Shown here: positions 5,956 to 11,869 of the stretch, piece by piece | Position numbering within the stretch: the first letter of the stretch is position 1 | How the letters are laid out: every line of letters starts with the position of its first letter | DNA from: a virus | Virus record (IMG/VR): IMGVR_UViG_3300009163_000135 | Location: 1 to 28,775 of that record | Strand: one strand, 5' to 3' | Length of the DNA: 28,775 nt | The notes under the pieces: model-generated | Told to the model about the DNA's origin: nothing | Database searches by the model: none | Seen by the model: only the letters and a program-made list of their open reading frames with translations | Made by a program: the position numbers and the translations under genes

Positions 5956-6272
5956 ATGTTAACCTCTTCGTCTGTATCAACTCCAATTAATAATCTTGGT
6001 TCAGCATCAATTAAGCCTACCCACCAAGCCATGTACTCGTAAATATCTTTACCACCTATCAGGTGAATTATTAAACCTTTTGCCCATGTCAAATCCGCTT
6101 TCCTAGGGTTTACCCCATGCGTATATACCTCAGGCATCTCATTTCGATTTAAACAGCCCATAGGGTCGTTAAACCAAAATTTGGGGGTAGGGGGTTCACC
6201 TATGAAAAAAAACACCGTGGTGGGCTTAAAACCACCCTTCCTGAGCTCTATGATGGGTTGATGACCTATCAT
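5946..6272 (-). CDS. Hypothetical protein between O-like and helicase genes, 108 aa
   Basis: ATG 6272 (MIGHQPIIELR) is chosen over 6284 because it overlaps the preceding stop as TAATG and has GGAGA seven bases upstream. The N-terminus IGHQPIIELRKGGFKP recalls an unnamed conserved phage protein found next to replication genes. No hydrophobic transmembrane segment is convincing. Its position inside the initiator-helicase pair suggests a replication accessory role (inference). Confidence 0.65.
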   Translation of the reverse strand: MIGHQPIIELRKGGFKPTTVFFFIGEPPTPKFWFNDPMGCLNRNEMPEVYTHGVNPRKADLTWAKGLIIHLIGGKDIYEYMAWWVGLIDAEPRLLIGVDTDEEVNIWR

Positions 6273-6976
6273 TACACTCTCCATTCAGGTGCTAAATGTT
6301 TTTTGGACTTTACCGCCTTAGTCTCATCCCTAGGGTAAATCGTTTGCCAACCGTTAGCAATTGCGGTATCCATCAACTTTTTGCAGTCATGTCCCTGTTC
6401 TACGAAAGCGATAAGTTGATTTAAGAACTTTGTCTTGGATAAATCGGACATTGGTTTTTTGATTGAAGTACGGTAATTCACCCATTCTTCCCACGATTCT
6501 AAAGACAAAAAAGGTGGGAGTTGAACACTACTCTTCTCTTCTCTTCTCTTCTCTTCTATATTGGGTGGTGCTAGAACTTGCTTAGCACTTGCTAGGACTT
6601 GCTTAACGACTGTTTTTTTAGGCTTAGTATTCAAAGACTTAGAGACACCGCCTTTTTTACCACTTTCGGATTTTGCAAGACGCTCTGCATCCTTCTCTGT
6701 ACGCATAGATTCCATCTTTTCGTTGACGTAAACACCATCTAGCAACACAAAGCAACTCTCTAGCACTTGCCAAGCACTTGCCATAACTTCCTTAGGACAT
6801 CCACAGATTTCTGCAAGACTTGCTATGTCATTTGGAATGCCACCTTCCACCCAACACTCATCCAACAACTCACGGTACAAACCACGCTCGATATACGACA
6901 TTCTTTGGGCTTTGCGGTTAGCTCGCCAATCTTGCCAAAACCATTTGTAATAAGGTAGTGCACGAAGATTACTCAT
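6272..6976 (-). CDS. DUF1376 replication initiation (O-like) protein, 234 aa
   Basis: The N-terminal domain (about 5-95), with LPYYKWFWQDW...MSYIERGLYRELLDECW...IPND, is DUF1376. This winged-helix-like domain is typical of phage replication proteins encoded before a DnaB-type helicase. A charged linker (about 95-150) contains KQVLASAKQVLA and EEKRREEK, both produced by short DNA repeats. The C-terminal domain (LESWEEWVNYR...LAPEWRV) probably contacts the helicase. Iteron-like repeats inside the gene suggest the origin lies here, as in lambda O. It is the second gene of the leftward arm. Confidence 0.85.
   Translation of the reverse strand: MSNLRALPYYKWFWQDWRANRKAQRMSYIERGLYRELLDECWVEGGIPNDIASLAEICGCPKEVMASAWQVLESCFVLLDGVYVNEKMESMRTEKDAERLAKSESGKKGGVSKSLNTKPKKTVVKQVLASAKQVLAPPNIEEKRREEKSSVQLPPFLSLESWEEWVNYRTSIKKPMSDLSKTKFLNQLIAFVEQGHDCKKLMDTAIANGWQTIYPRDETKAVKSKKHLAPEWRV
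6531..6557 (-). repeat. 5-base tandem repeat inside the DUF1376 gene
   Basis: CTCTT is repeated five times plus two bases on the plus strand. On the coding strand this gives the EEKRREEK linker, since the five-base period cycles through all frames every 15 bases. Gain or loss of one unit would shift the frame and remove the C-terminal domain. Confidence 0.9.
6575..6605. repeat. Iteron-like direct repeats, cluster 1 (candidate origin)
   Basis: Three near-repeats centred on ACTTGCTTAG / ACTTGCTAGG / ACTTGCTTAA, with ACTTG at 6576, 6587 and 6597, about one helical turn apart. They encode the repeated KQVLA in the linker of the DUF1376 protein. The location inside a replication initiator gene is the classic place for phage origin iterons. 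Binding is inferred. Confidence 0.5.
6762..6822. repeat. Iteron-like direct repeats, cluster 2
   Basis: Two copies of AGCACTTGCCA spaced 11 bases apart (ACTTG at 6765 and 6776) and a further GACTTGCTA at 6817-6824. They share the ACTTGCYA core with cluster 1, about 170 bases away. They could be part of the same initiator-binding array or just reflect repeated codons. Confidence 0.4.
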
Positions 6977-7015
6977 TTTTTAAACTCACTAAAAATTTTT
7001 AGAATCTAGCTCTTG

Positions 7016-7216
7016 CTAGTTGTTGAATAAATCAGGACGCATCATTGCTTTAGTCAACCTACCCTGAGAAAGGTCGCTAATTTTTTTCAAATGTTTAATA
7101 GGTATTTGCTTACGAGCTACCCAGTTATAGACTGCTGAATTCTTAATTCTTAATTCGCCTGCAAGCCTATCCAATGTGCCGAATTCTGCCTGCAAAATTA
7201 ATTTCATATCTTTCAT
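7016..7216 (-). CDS. Cro/YdaS-like HTH transcription regulator, 66 aa
   Basis: A compact helix-turn-helix protein: GTLDRLAGELRIKNSAVYNW forms the first helices and turn, then VARKQIPIKHLKKISDLSQG, ending in RLTKAMMRPDLF. The tail recalls YdaS/Cro-type phage regulators that end in ...LRPDLF. AAGGAGG with ideal spacing sets ATG 7216. It is the first gene of the leftward replication arm and lies next to a palindrome in its own promoter, so autoregulation is likely. No partner CI-type repressor is seen in the window. Confidence 0.82.
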   Translation of the reverse strand: MKDMKLILQAEFGTLDRLAGELRIKNSAVYNWVARKQIPIKHLKKISDLSQGRLTKAMMRPDLFNN

Positions 7217-7234
7217 AAATCCTCCTTACAAAAA

Positions 7235-7264
7235 ACTATATCACATTCTTGTGAGATTAAACAA
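7235..7264 (-). promoter_or_regulatory. Leftward early promoter with operator palindrome
   Basis: On the minus strand: TTGTTT (7264-7259), an 18-base spacer, TATAGT (7240-7235), then AAGGAGG and ATG 7216. The spacer contains the perfect inverted repeat TCACA-TTCT-TGTGA (7241-7254). An operator between -35 and -10 is a standard place for repression by a small HTH dimer, probably the Cro-like protein. Confidence 0.6.
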
Positions 7265-7292
7265 CAAAAAATAAATAATTATTTTTATATTA

Positions 7293-7330
7293 TTGTGTTG
7301 TTTTGAATAATTATATGATATATTAATCAT
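7293..7330 (+). promoter_or_regulatory. Candidate rightward early promoter / second palindrome
   Basis: This AT-rich stretch contains TTGTGT (7293-7298), TATGAT (7314-7319; spacing 15, short) and the palindrome ATGAT-ATATTA-ATCAT (7315-7330). A rightward promoter is required somewhere in 7265-7350 to read the gene at 7363, but the exact boxes are uncertain. The palindrome could be a second operator; it does not share the TCACA arms of the first. Confidence 0.35.
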
Positions 7331-7355
7331 ACAGCAACTTTGCTGTTTTATAGGG
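7331..7355 (+). promoter_or_regulatory. Stem-loop leader of the first rightward gene
   Basis: ACAGCA-ACTT-TGCTGT (7331-7346), then TTTTA, then AGGGG (7352-7356) and ATG 7363. The stem arms are identical to those at 3211-3226 in front of a leftward gene. The T-tract is broken by one A and the ribosome site differs, but the arrangement is the same. Confidence 0.5.
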
Positions 7356-7362
7356 GCATACA

Positions 7363-7578
7363 ATGCACAAACACGACGATGAGTATCACCAAGCAATGCT
7401 AGAAAGAGAAGAACGCTTAGACGAGGCTCTAATCCGACTAGAAACAAATCAATGCACTGAAGAAGATATAAACATCATTCGATTCGAGTGCGGTAAACCA
7501 AAAGCAATTTCACACATAACCCAACCACGGCAAGATTTTTTGGCGGATATGGGAATTCTATTCTCTAGAGGAAACTAA
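7363..7578 (+). CDS. Hypothetical protein, first gene of rightward arm, 71 aa
   Basis: Charged helical N-terminus (MHKHDDEYHQAMLEREERLDEALIRLE), then QCTEEDINIIRFECG and a C-terminal QPRQDFLADMGILFSR. No membrane segment and no recognised domain; it does not look like a repressor. Leading an early operon, it may be an early regulator or host-interacting protein, but that is positional inference only. AGGGG seven bases upstream supports the start. Confidence 0.65.
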   Translation: MHKHDDEYHQAMLEREERLDEALIRLETNQCTEEDINIIRFECGKPKAISHITQPRQDFLADMGILFSRGN

Positions 7579-7579
7579 A

Positions 7580-8203
7580 ATGTCATTAATAGCAAAAAGC
7601 ACAGGCGGAGCAGATTTCAAGAACCCACCCAACGGTAATCATTTGGCTCGTTGTTTTCGTATTACAGACTACGGCTCACAAACATCAAAATATGGGTCAC
7701 AACGCAAAATTCTAATAACTTGGGAATTGCATGGTGAAGATGATGATGGTAACCCATTATCGATGGATGACGGCAAACCATACGCTGTTAGCTCGTATTA
7801 CACACTATCCCTATCCAATGGAGCAACTCTACGGCTAATGCTTGAGCAATGGCGTAATAAAACCTTTACCCTTGATGAACTAGCAGGGTTTGATGTAAAG
7901 AACCTCCTAGGGCAATTTTGTATGGTTTCTGTCTCTAATGACAAGGGTAATGATGGTAAGGAATATTGCAATGTAAAGGCTGTTAGCCCTGTTCCTGCTG
8001 CCATTAAGAAGGTTGGTTTACCTGATGGATACAACCAAACAGTCCTATTCTCCTTGGATGACTTTGATAGAAAGATTTACGATAGTTTGTCACAGAAGAC
8101 AAGGGACAAAATAGCGTCTAGTCCTGAGTATAAAAAACTGTTTGGTAATAGTCTTGTCAACATGAAAGATGACGACCCAAGTGACCAAGACATTCCCTTC
8201 TGA
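7580..8203 (+). CDS. Probable phage single-stranded DNA-binding protein, 207 aa
   Basis: The protein begins MSLIAKSTGGADFKNPPNGN and continues with an OB-like beta region (RKILITWEL, YYTLSLSNGATLRLMLEQW, FCMVSVSND). It ends in an acidic tail DDDPSDQDIPF; the DIPF tip is the same as the C-terminal tip of bacterial SSB, which recruits replication and repair proteins. The body resembles a widespread uncharacterised phage family lying in recombination operons. It is followed by an exonuclease four genes on, consistent with recombination. AGAGGA upstream sets the start; the stop overlaps dcm as TGATG. Confidence 0.7.
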   Translation: MSLIAKSTGGADFKNPPNGNHLARCFRITDYGSQTSKYGSQRKILITWELHGEDDDGNPLSMDDGKPYAVSSYYTLSLSNGATLRLMLEQWRNKTFTLDELAGFDVKNLLGQFCMVSVSNDKGNDGKEYCNVKAVSPVPAAIKKVGLPDGYNQTVLFSLDDFDRKIYDSLSQKTRDKIASSPEYKKLFGNSLVNMKDDDPSDQDIPF

Positions 8204-9306
8204 TGAGGTTCATTGAACTCTTTGCAGGCATTGGTGGCTTTCGCCTTGGGTTAGAAAGGGCAGGTCATCAATGCGTTTGGGCTAATGAATTTCTTGATAA
8301 ACCTAGGAGTATTTATGAATACAACTTCAAACACGCACCTGATGGAAGAGACATCCGAACAGTTCAGCCTGATGAAATCCCCGATGCCGACTTACTCGTT
8401 GGAGGATTTCCGTGTGCAACTTTTTCGGTTGCTGGCAGACGTACAGGCTTCGGCACAGAAGATACACGAGGTACACTCTTTTTTGAAATCTGCAGACTTA
8501 TCAGTAGTAAAAGAATCCCATATGTATTCCTTGAAAATGTTAAGGGACTCCTCAACCACGACGGAGGAAGAACCTTTGGAGTTATCATCGCAAGTTTGGA
8601 TGAATTGGGGTATGACATCCAATGGGAATGTATTAACAGCAAGAATTTCGGAGTCCCACAGAATAGGGAACGAATATTTATTATCGGAAATCTTAGAGGA
8701 CACCCCCGACCCGAAGTATTTCCTCTCGGAAAATGCTTTGCTACACATGCTGAAGAGGGTGAAGGTGAACAGGGAGAAAAATCGAGGATTCGACAACCCT
8801 ATCTACCAACGCTCGACGCACACTATAACCAAGTTGGAGGTGGAGGAAGAGCCTACATCGACGAAAACGGAGTTAACGCAGAATCCACAGATGGGGTTGT
8901 TCGAGTAACACAGTGGCGTAGGTCGTATTTTAGAGACATGAAAGGTGGTCATACGCCAACACTTACAGCTGCCATGGGCACAGGTGGTAATAATGTGCCG
9001 TATGTTTCTGTAAAGGCTGTATTGACTCCTGAGCGTCATGAAAAAAGACAGAATGGCAGAAGAGTTAAAGAAGATGGTGAGCCTTCCTTTACCCTAACCG
9101 CACAAGATAGACATGGGGTTATGGTTGGCTCTACTTTAAGAAAGCTTACTCCACTCGAATGCGAGCGTTTGCAAGGACTTCCTGATGATTGGACTAAGTG
9201 GTATAGCGATGGGTCGTTAGTGCCTGATTCACAGCGTTATGAGCGTTGTGGAAGGGCTGTCACAGTTAATGTAATAGAACAAATAGCAAGGAGATTTCCA
9301 ATATGA
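8203..9306 (+). CDS. dcm: DNA (cytosine-5) methyltransferase, 367 aa
   Basis: All main C5-MTase motifs are visible: motif I FAGIGG (7-12), motif IV GGFPC with catalytic Cys71, motif VI ENVKG with Glu111, motif VIII QNRER (153-157), and the late KLTPLECERLQGLPDDW block. The variable region holds PTLDAHY, PTLTAAM and FTLTAQD repeats typical of phage members. No restriction endonuclease is adjacent, so this is an orphan enzyme that may protect phage DNA from host restriction. Target sequence cannot be read from the text. The start overlaps the SSB-like gene by one base. Confidence 0.95.
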   Translation: MRFIELFAGIGGFRLGLERAGHQCVWANEFLDKPRSIYEYNFKHAPDGRDIRTVQPDEIPDADLLVGGFPCATFSVAGRRTGFGTEDTRGTLFFEICRLISSKRIPYVFLENVKGLLNHDGGRTFGVIIASLDELGYDIQWECINSKNFGVPQNRERIFIIGNLRGHPRPEVFPLGKCFATHAEEGEGEQGEKSRIRQPYLPTLDAHYNQVGGGGRAYIDENGVNAESTDGVVRVTQWRRSYFRDMKGGHTPTLTAAMGTGGNNVPYVSVKAVLTPERHEKRQNGRRVKEDGEPSFTLTAQDRHGVMVGSTLRKLTPLECERLQGLPDDWTKWYSDGSLVPDSQRYERCGRAVTVNVIEQIARRFPI

Positions 9307-9521
9307 AAGCATTTCCAACAAATGTAACAAAATCTAGTGGTGGTGACGGTTGGCAAACAGATTACGGTATGGAGTTAAGAGATTATTTTGCTAGTCATGC
9401 TATGCAAGCAATTATTACTAATTCTGATAAATTTAGTACCCACATTGAAGAAGTTAGTGAGTGGGTTGGAAATTATTCTTATACAGTAGCAGATGCAATG
9501 ATGAAAGCGAGGAACGAATGA
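9303..9521 (+). CDS. Small phage protein with LRDYFA...ADAM motif, 72 aa
   Basis: AAGGAG lies nine bases before ATG 9303, which overlaps the dcm stop as ATGA. The core MELRDYFASHAMQAII followed by YTVADAMMKAR is a layout I recall from many small phage proteins of unknown role. The next gene has the same layout (MDLRDYFAGQSLESFF...YDMADAMLEAR), so the two are tandem paralogues. Probably cytosolic; no catalytic motif. Confidence 0.75.
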   Translation: MKAFPTNVTKSSGGDGWQTDYGMELRDYFASHAMQAIITNSDKFSTHIEEVSEWVGNYSYTVADAMMKARNE

Positions 9522-9712
9522 AAGCATTTTCATTTTTATCTCAAAAAGATAATGAAAACAAAAATGACATGGATTTAAGAGATTACTTTGCAGGTCAGTC
9601 ACTTGAAAGTTTTTTTTCAGTAAATTGCGACACAACTAGGGGTGAAATGAAAGAATATGCTCAGACTTGTTACGACATGGCAGATGCAATGCTAGAGGCG
9701 AGGAAAAAATGA
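9518..9712 (+). CDS. Tandem paralogue of the preceding LRDYFA protein, 64 aa
   Basis: Start 9518 overlaps the preceding stop as ATGA and is preferred over an upstream in-frame ATG at 9461. Even the first residues (MKAF) match those of the neighbour, as do MDLRDYFA and MADAMLEAR. The middle differs strongly, pointing to an old duplication or independent variants of a family. It overlaps the methyltransferase start as ATGA. Confidence 0.75.
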   Translation: MKAFSFLSQKDNENKNDMDLRDYFAGQSLESFFSVNCDTTRGEMKEYAQTCYDMADAMLEARKK

Positions 9713-10374
9713 AAGATTGGACATTTAAAAACTTTGCGGATGACTTTGACGGTCATGTCCGTGAGCAGTTACCGTGGTATGACTTAGTGACCGAGGCGGT
9801 TGTTTTTATCGCTAAGAACTACATTCCTCAAGGTGGTCAAGTGTATGACATTGGCTGTTCTACAGGGAATATTACAAAGAAGTTGTTGCCTACAATCATT
9901 GAGCGTAAAGCAACCATTTGTGGCATAGACAATGAAAAGTCAATGCTTGACAGGTATAAGAAGTCTTTTAAAGAGAAAAAATTACCTGTCTCTGCAAAGA
10001 TAAGTGACGCTCAGCACTACAACTACAGTAACTTTGATGTAGCTATTGTTTTTTTAACAGCAATGTTTATTCCAAAAGAAGAACAAGAGCGACTTTTTTT
10101 CAATTTATACCAACACATTAATGAGGGTGGGTGCATTATTGTTGTTGATAAAGTCAATGACTCAGGTGGTTATGTAGCTACAGTTCTCAAGCGTTTAGCA
10201 ATGCATTTTAAGCTGTTAAATGGAGCAGACTCTGCCGATATTATTGACAAAGAATTAAGATTATCAGGGATTCAACGTCCCATAGATGAGCAAGATTTTA
10301 GTGGCAAAGTAACACAATTTTTTCAAATGGGTGAATTTAAGGGATGGATAATAGAAAATGATAGCAAAAGATAA
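9709..10374 (+). CDS. Class I SAM-dependent methyltransferase (CmoA-like), 221 aa
   Basis: ATG 9709 (MKDWTFKNF) overlaps the preceding stop as ATGA and is preferred over an upstream in-frame ATG at 9667. Motif I is VYDIGCSTGN (45-54), then CGIDNEKSML and a FDVAIVFLTAMF motif IV region, all typical of a Rossmann SAM enzyme. The order FADDFDGHVREQLPWY...IGCSTG recalls CmoA (carboxy-SAM synthase) and its phage relatives. No DNA-MTase DPPY/NPPY motif is present, so the target is more likely a small molecule, tRNA or protein. It shares an operon with dcm and overlaps the exonuclease gene by 17 bases. Confidence 0.8.
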   Translation: MKDWTFKNFADDFDGHVREQLPWYDLVTEAVVFIAKNYIPQGGQVYDIGCSTGNITKKLLPTIIERKATICGIDNEKSMLDRYKKSFKEKKLPVSAKISDAQHYNYSNFDVAIVFLTAMFIPKEEQERLFFNLYQHINEGGCIIVVDKVNDSGGYVATVLKRLAMHFKLLNGADSADIIDKELRLSGIQRPIDEQDFSGKVTQFFQMGEFKGWIIENDSKR

Positions 10375-11122
10375 TGGTAGACCGAGTGAATCAGGACATT
10401 GGTATAGTCGAGATGGAAAGCCTGTTTATGAGGTAAAAGCCAAAGACGGCAGTATGCGTAATACTACCCTGCGAGATGCTCGTACAATGAATCTCGTACC
10501 ATCCGTATCAGGCATTATTAAGATGATGGCATCTCCTGGGCTAGAGCAATGGAAGTTGCAACAAATGCTACTTGCAAGCATGACATTGCCAAAGCTACCT
10601 GATGAGCCTGAAGAAGAGTATATAAAACGAATTATTTATGACTCAAAGGAAACAGGCAGGAACGCCGCGGAGCGTGGTACAGCAATCCATGCAAGCGTAC
10701 AAGGCTACTTTGAAGGTATCGTTGAGGTAAAGTACCAAAACCATGCTATAGCAAGTCAGATTGCTTTAGATGATTTCTTTGGGGTAAGACCTTGGGAGTG
10801 CGAGAAAAGCTTTGCTATCAACGGTTTTGGGGGTAAGTGTGACCTTATAGACACAATGGGCAACGGTATTGTGGCTGATATAAAGACTAAAGATTTTACT
10901 GACCCTGAGAAAATCATAGCCTACGACGAGCATTTAATGCAGTTATCAGCCTATCGTATGGGCTTTGGGTTACATAAAGCTCGTTGCGTTAATGTCTTTG
11001 TATCTGTGCACGAGCCTGTACAAATCAAGATTAAAGAGTGGCGAGATGAGGAGCTACAGCGTGGATGGGCAATGTTTTCCTGCCTGTTACGGCTATGGCA
11101 ATTAAAAAACAAGTACGAATAA
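10358..11122 (+). CDS. PD-(D/E)XK exonuclease (Cas4/RecB-like), 254 aa
   Basis: The motif order is that of phage RecB/Cas4-like nucleases: ERGTAIH (about 105-111) with H111, ECEKSF with E150 or nearby, GGKCDLI with D162, VADIKTK with D174 and K176, then QLSAY (195-199). These are the expected residues of the PD-(D/E)XK core and the QxxxY motif. A role in end resection for recombination fits the SSB-like protein in the same operon, with RusA on the opposite arm. The gene ends just before a strong terminator hairpin. Confidence 0.85.
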   Translation: MIAKDNGRPSESGHWYSRDGKPVYEVKAKDGSMRNTTLRDARTMNLVPSVSGIIKMMASPGLEQWKLQQMLLASMTLPKLPDEPEEEYIKRIIYDSKETGRNAAERGTAIHASVQGYFEGIVEVKYQNHAIASQIALDDFFGVRPWECEKSFAINGFGGKCDLIDTMGNGIVADIKTKDFTDPEKIIAYDEHLMQLSAYRMGFGLHKARCVNVFVSVHEPVQIKIKEWRDEELQRGWAMFSCLLRLWQLKNKYE

Positions 11123-11125
11123 AAC

Positions 11126-11151
11126 TAGGGAAAACCCTATTAGGGTTTTTA
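11126..11151 (+). terminator. Intrinsic terminator with competing upstream hairpin
   Basis: AAAACCC-TATTA-GGGTTTT (11131-11148) is followed by T residues to 11150: a strong intrinsic terminator just after the exonuclease stop. The CCCTA arm can instead pair with an upstream TAGGG (11126-11130), giving TAGGG-AAAA-CCCTA and disrupting the terminator. The other two motif-bearing leaders share the TAGGGAAA...CCTA part. Confidence 0.7.
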
Positions 11152-11175
11152 GTTTATAAATTGTTGTAAAAAGTA

Positions 11176-11204
11176 TTGACACCATTGCACAAATGGATAA
11201 TACT
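11176..11204 (+). promoter_or_regulatory. Promoter with conserved 18-base motif, copy 3
   Basis: TTGACA (11176-11181) lies upstream of TTGCACAAATGGATAATA (11185-11202). GATAAT (11196-11201) is 14 bases, and TAATAC (11198-11203) 16 bases, from TTGACA. Of the three copies, this one has the best -35. In this copy CCATT-GCACA-AATGG also forms an inverted repeat. The first gene downstream starts at 11244 through a stem-loop leader. Confidence 0.6.
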
Positions 11205-11211
11205 GTAGTTA

Positions 11212-11236
11212 CTGTCATGTGACAGTTTTTTAGGAG
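11212..11236 (+). promoter_or_regulatory. Stem-loop / T-tract / AGGAG leader of the 11244 gene
   Basis: CTGTC-ATGT-GACAG (11212-11225, with an optional extra A:T pair closing the loop), then six T, then AGGAG (11232-11236) and ATG 11244. It lies directly after the promoter-like motif, so any transcript from it would meet a terminator-like structure before the first codon. Confidence 0.6.
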
Positions 11237-11243
11237 AAACAAA

Positions 11244-11561
11244 ATGAATGCACCATTAACAGCAGTAATGATTAACTCAGTATTAGCCTCAGTAACAAAT
11301 GATATTGATGCTTTATATGTTCTTGACCAACAAGCCAAAGCATTGGCTGAGCAAGTAAAAGTAATGAAAGCTGAGATTGCCAACAAATACGGTGAAGGCA
11401 AATTTGCAGGTGAGTTATATGGCGTTGATGTTAAGTTAGTGCCTGTATCAGGTACTGTTGATTATCAAGCTCTCTGCGTTAAATACGGTATTTCTGATGT
11501 AGAACTTGATTCCTTCCGCAAAGAAGGTCGTGTTGATATTCGTGTATCACCTAAGAAATAA
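11244..11561 (+). CDS. Hypothetical phage protein, 105 aa
   Basis: N-terminal helical half with coiled-coil character (DQQAKALAEQVKVMKAEIANK), then a beta-rich half (GVDVKLVPVSGTVDYQAL) and a C-terminal RKEGRVDIRVSPKK. The layout (helix, KYGEGKFAGELYG, then VDYQAL) recalls unnamed phage proteins found in early operons. No enzymatic motif. As first gene behind the conserved promoter motif it is likely well expressed. Confidence 0.7.
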   Translation: MNAPLTAVMINSVLASVTNDIDALYVLDQQAKALAEQVKVMKAEIANKYGEGKFAGELYGVDVKLVPVSGTVDYQALCVKYGISDVELDSFRKEGRVDIRVSPKK

Positions 11562-11572
11562 GAGGAGGATAT

Positions 11573-11860
11573 ATGACCAAATACAAATTAAATATCAAGC
11601 GTGACGTAGATATTGAAGGCAATGATTATCAAACTGACATTATCTTAAATACACCGTCAGGCTTTCGTATTAATGACTCTGACATTGTTCATGTTAGGGG
11701 TTTTGATTCAATGGCAGAATTAAAAGCCTTTGTAAAAGATGGTGGCGTTATTCCTTGCGATTGTAAAAGCTGTTTTCCTGAAACCAAGCCCATGGGATTC
11801 TTAATGGATGAGGAACAGCGAGACACCTACGAAAAAATACATAACAAAGTAAATAACTAA
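11573..11860 (+). CDS. Hypothetical protein with CxC-type cysteine cluster, 95 aa
   Basis: AGGAGG lies directly upstream, six bases from ATG 11573. The N-terminal half looks beta-rich (YKLNIKRDVDIEG, TDIILNTPSGF). A CDCKSC cluster (residues around 62-67) could coordinate metal. The C-terminal 25 residues are helical. No family recognised. Confidence 0.65.
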   Translation: MTKYKLNIKRDVDIEGNDYQTDIILNTPSGFRINDSDIVHVRGFDSMAELKAFVKDGGVIPCDCKSCFPETKPMGFLMDEEQRDTYEKIHNKVNN

Positions 11861-11869
11861 AGAAAGGAT

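Noticed and set aside
7241-7254. Attachment site or integration core
   Set aside because: There is no integrase and no second copy of this sequence in the window. Its placement between -35 and -10 fits an operator better.
8392-8796. Minus-strand 134-codon open frame under dcm
   Set aside because: It has no ribosome site, lies opposite a strongly supported gene, and the protein text shows no family features.
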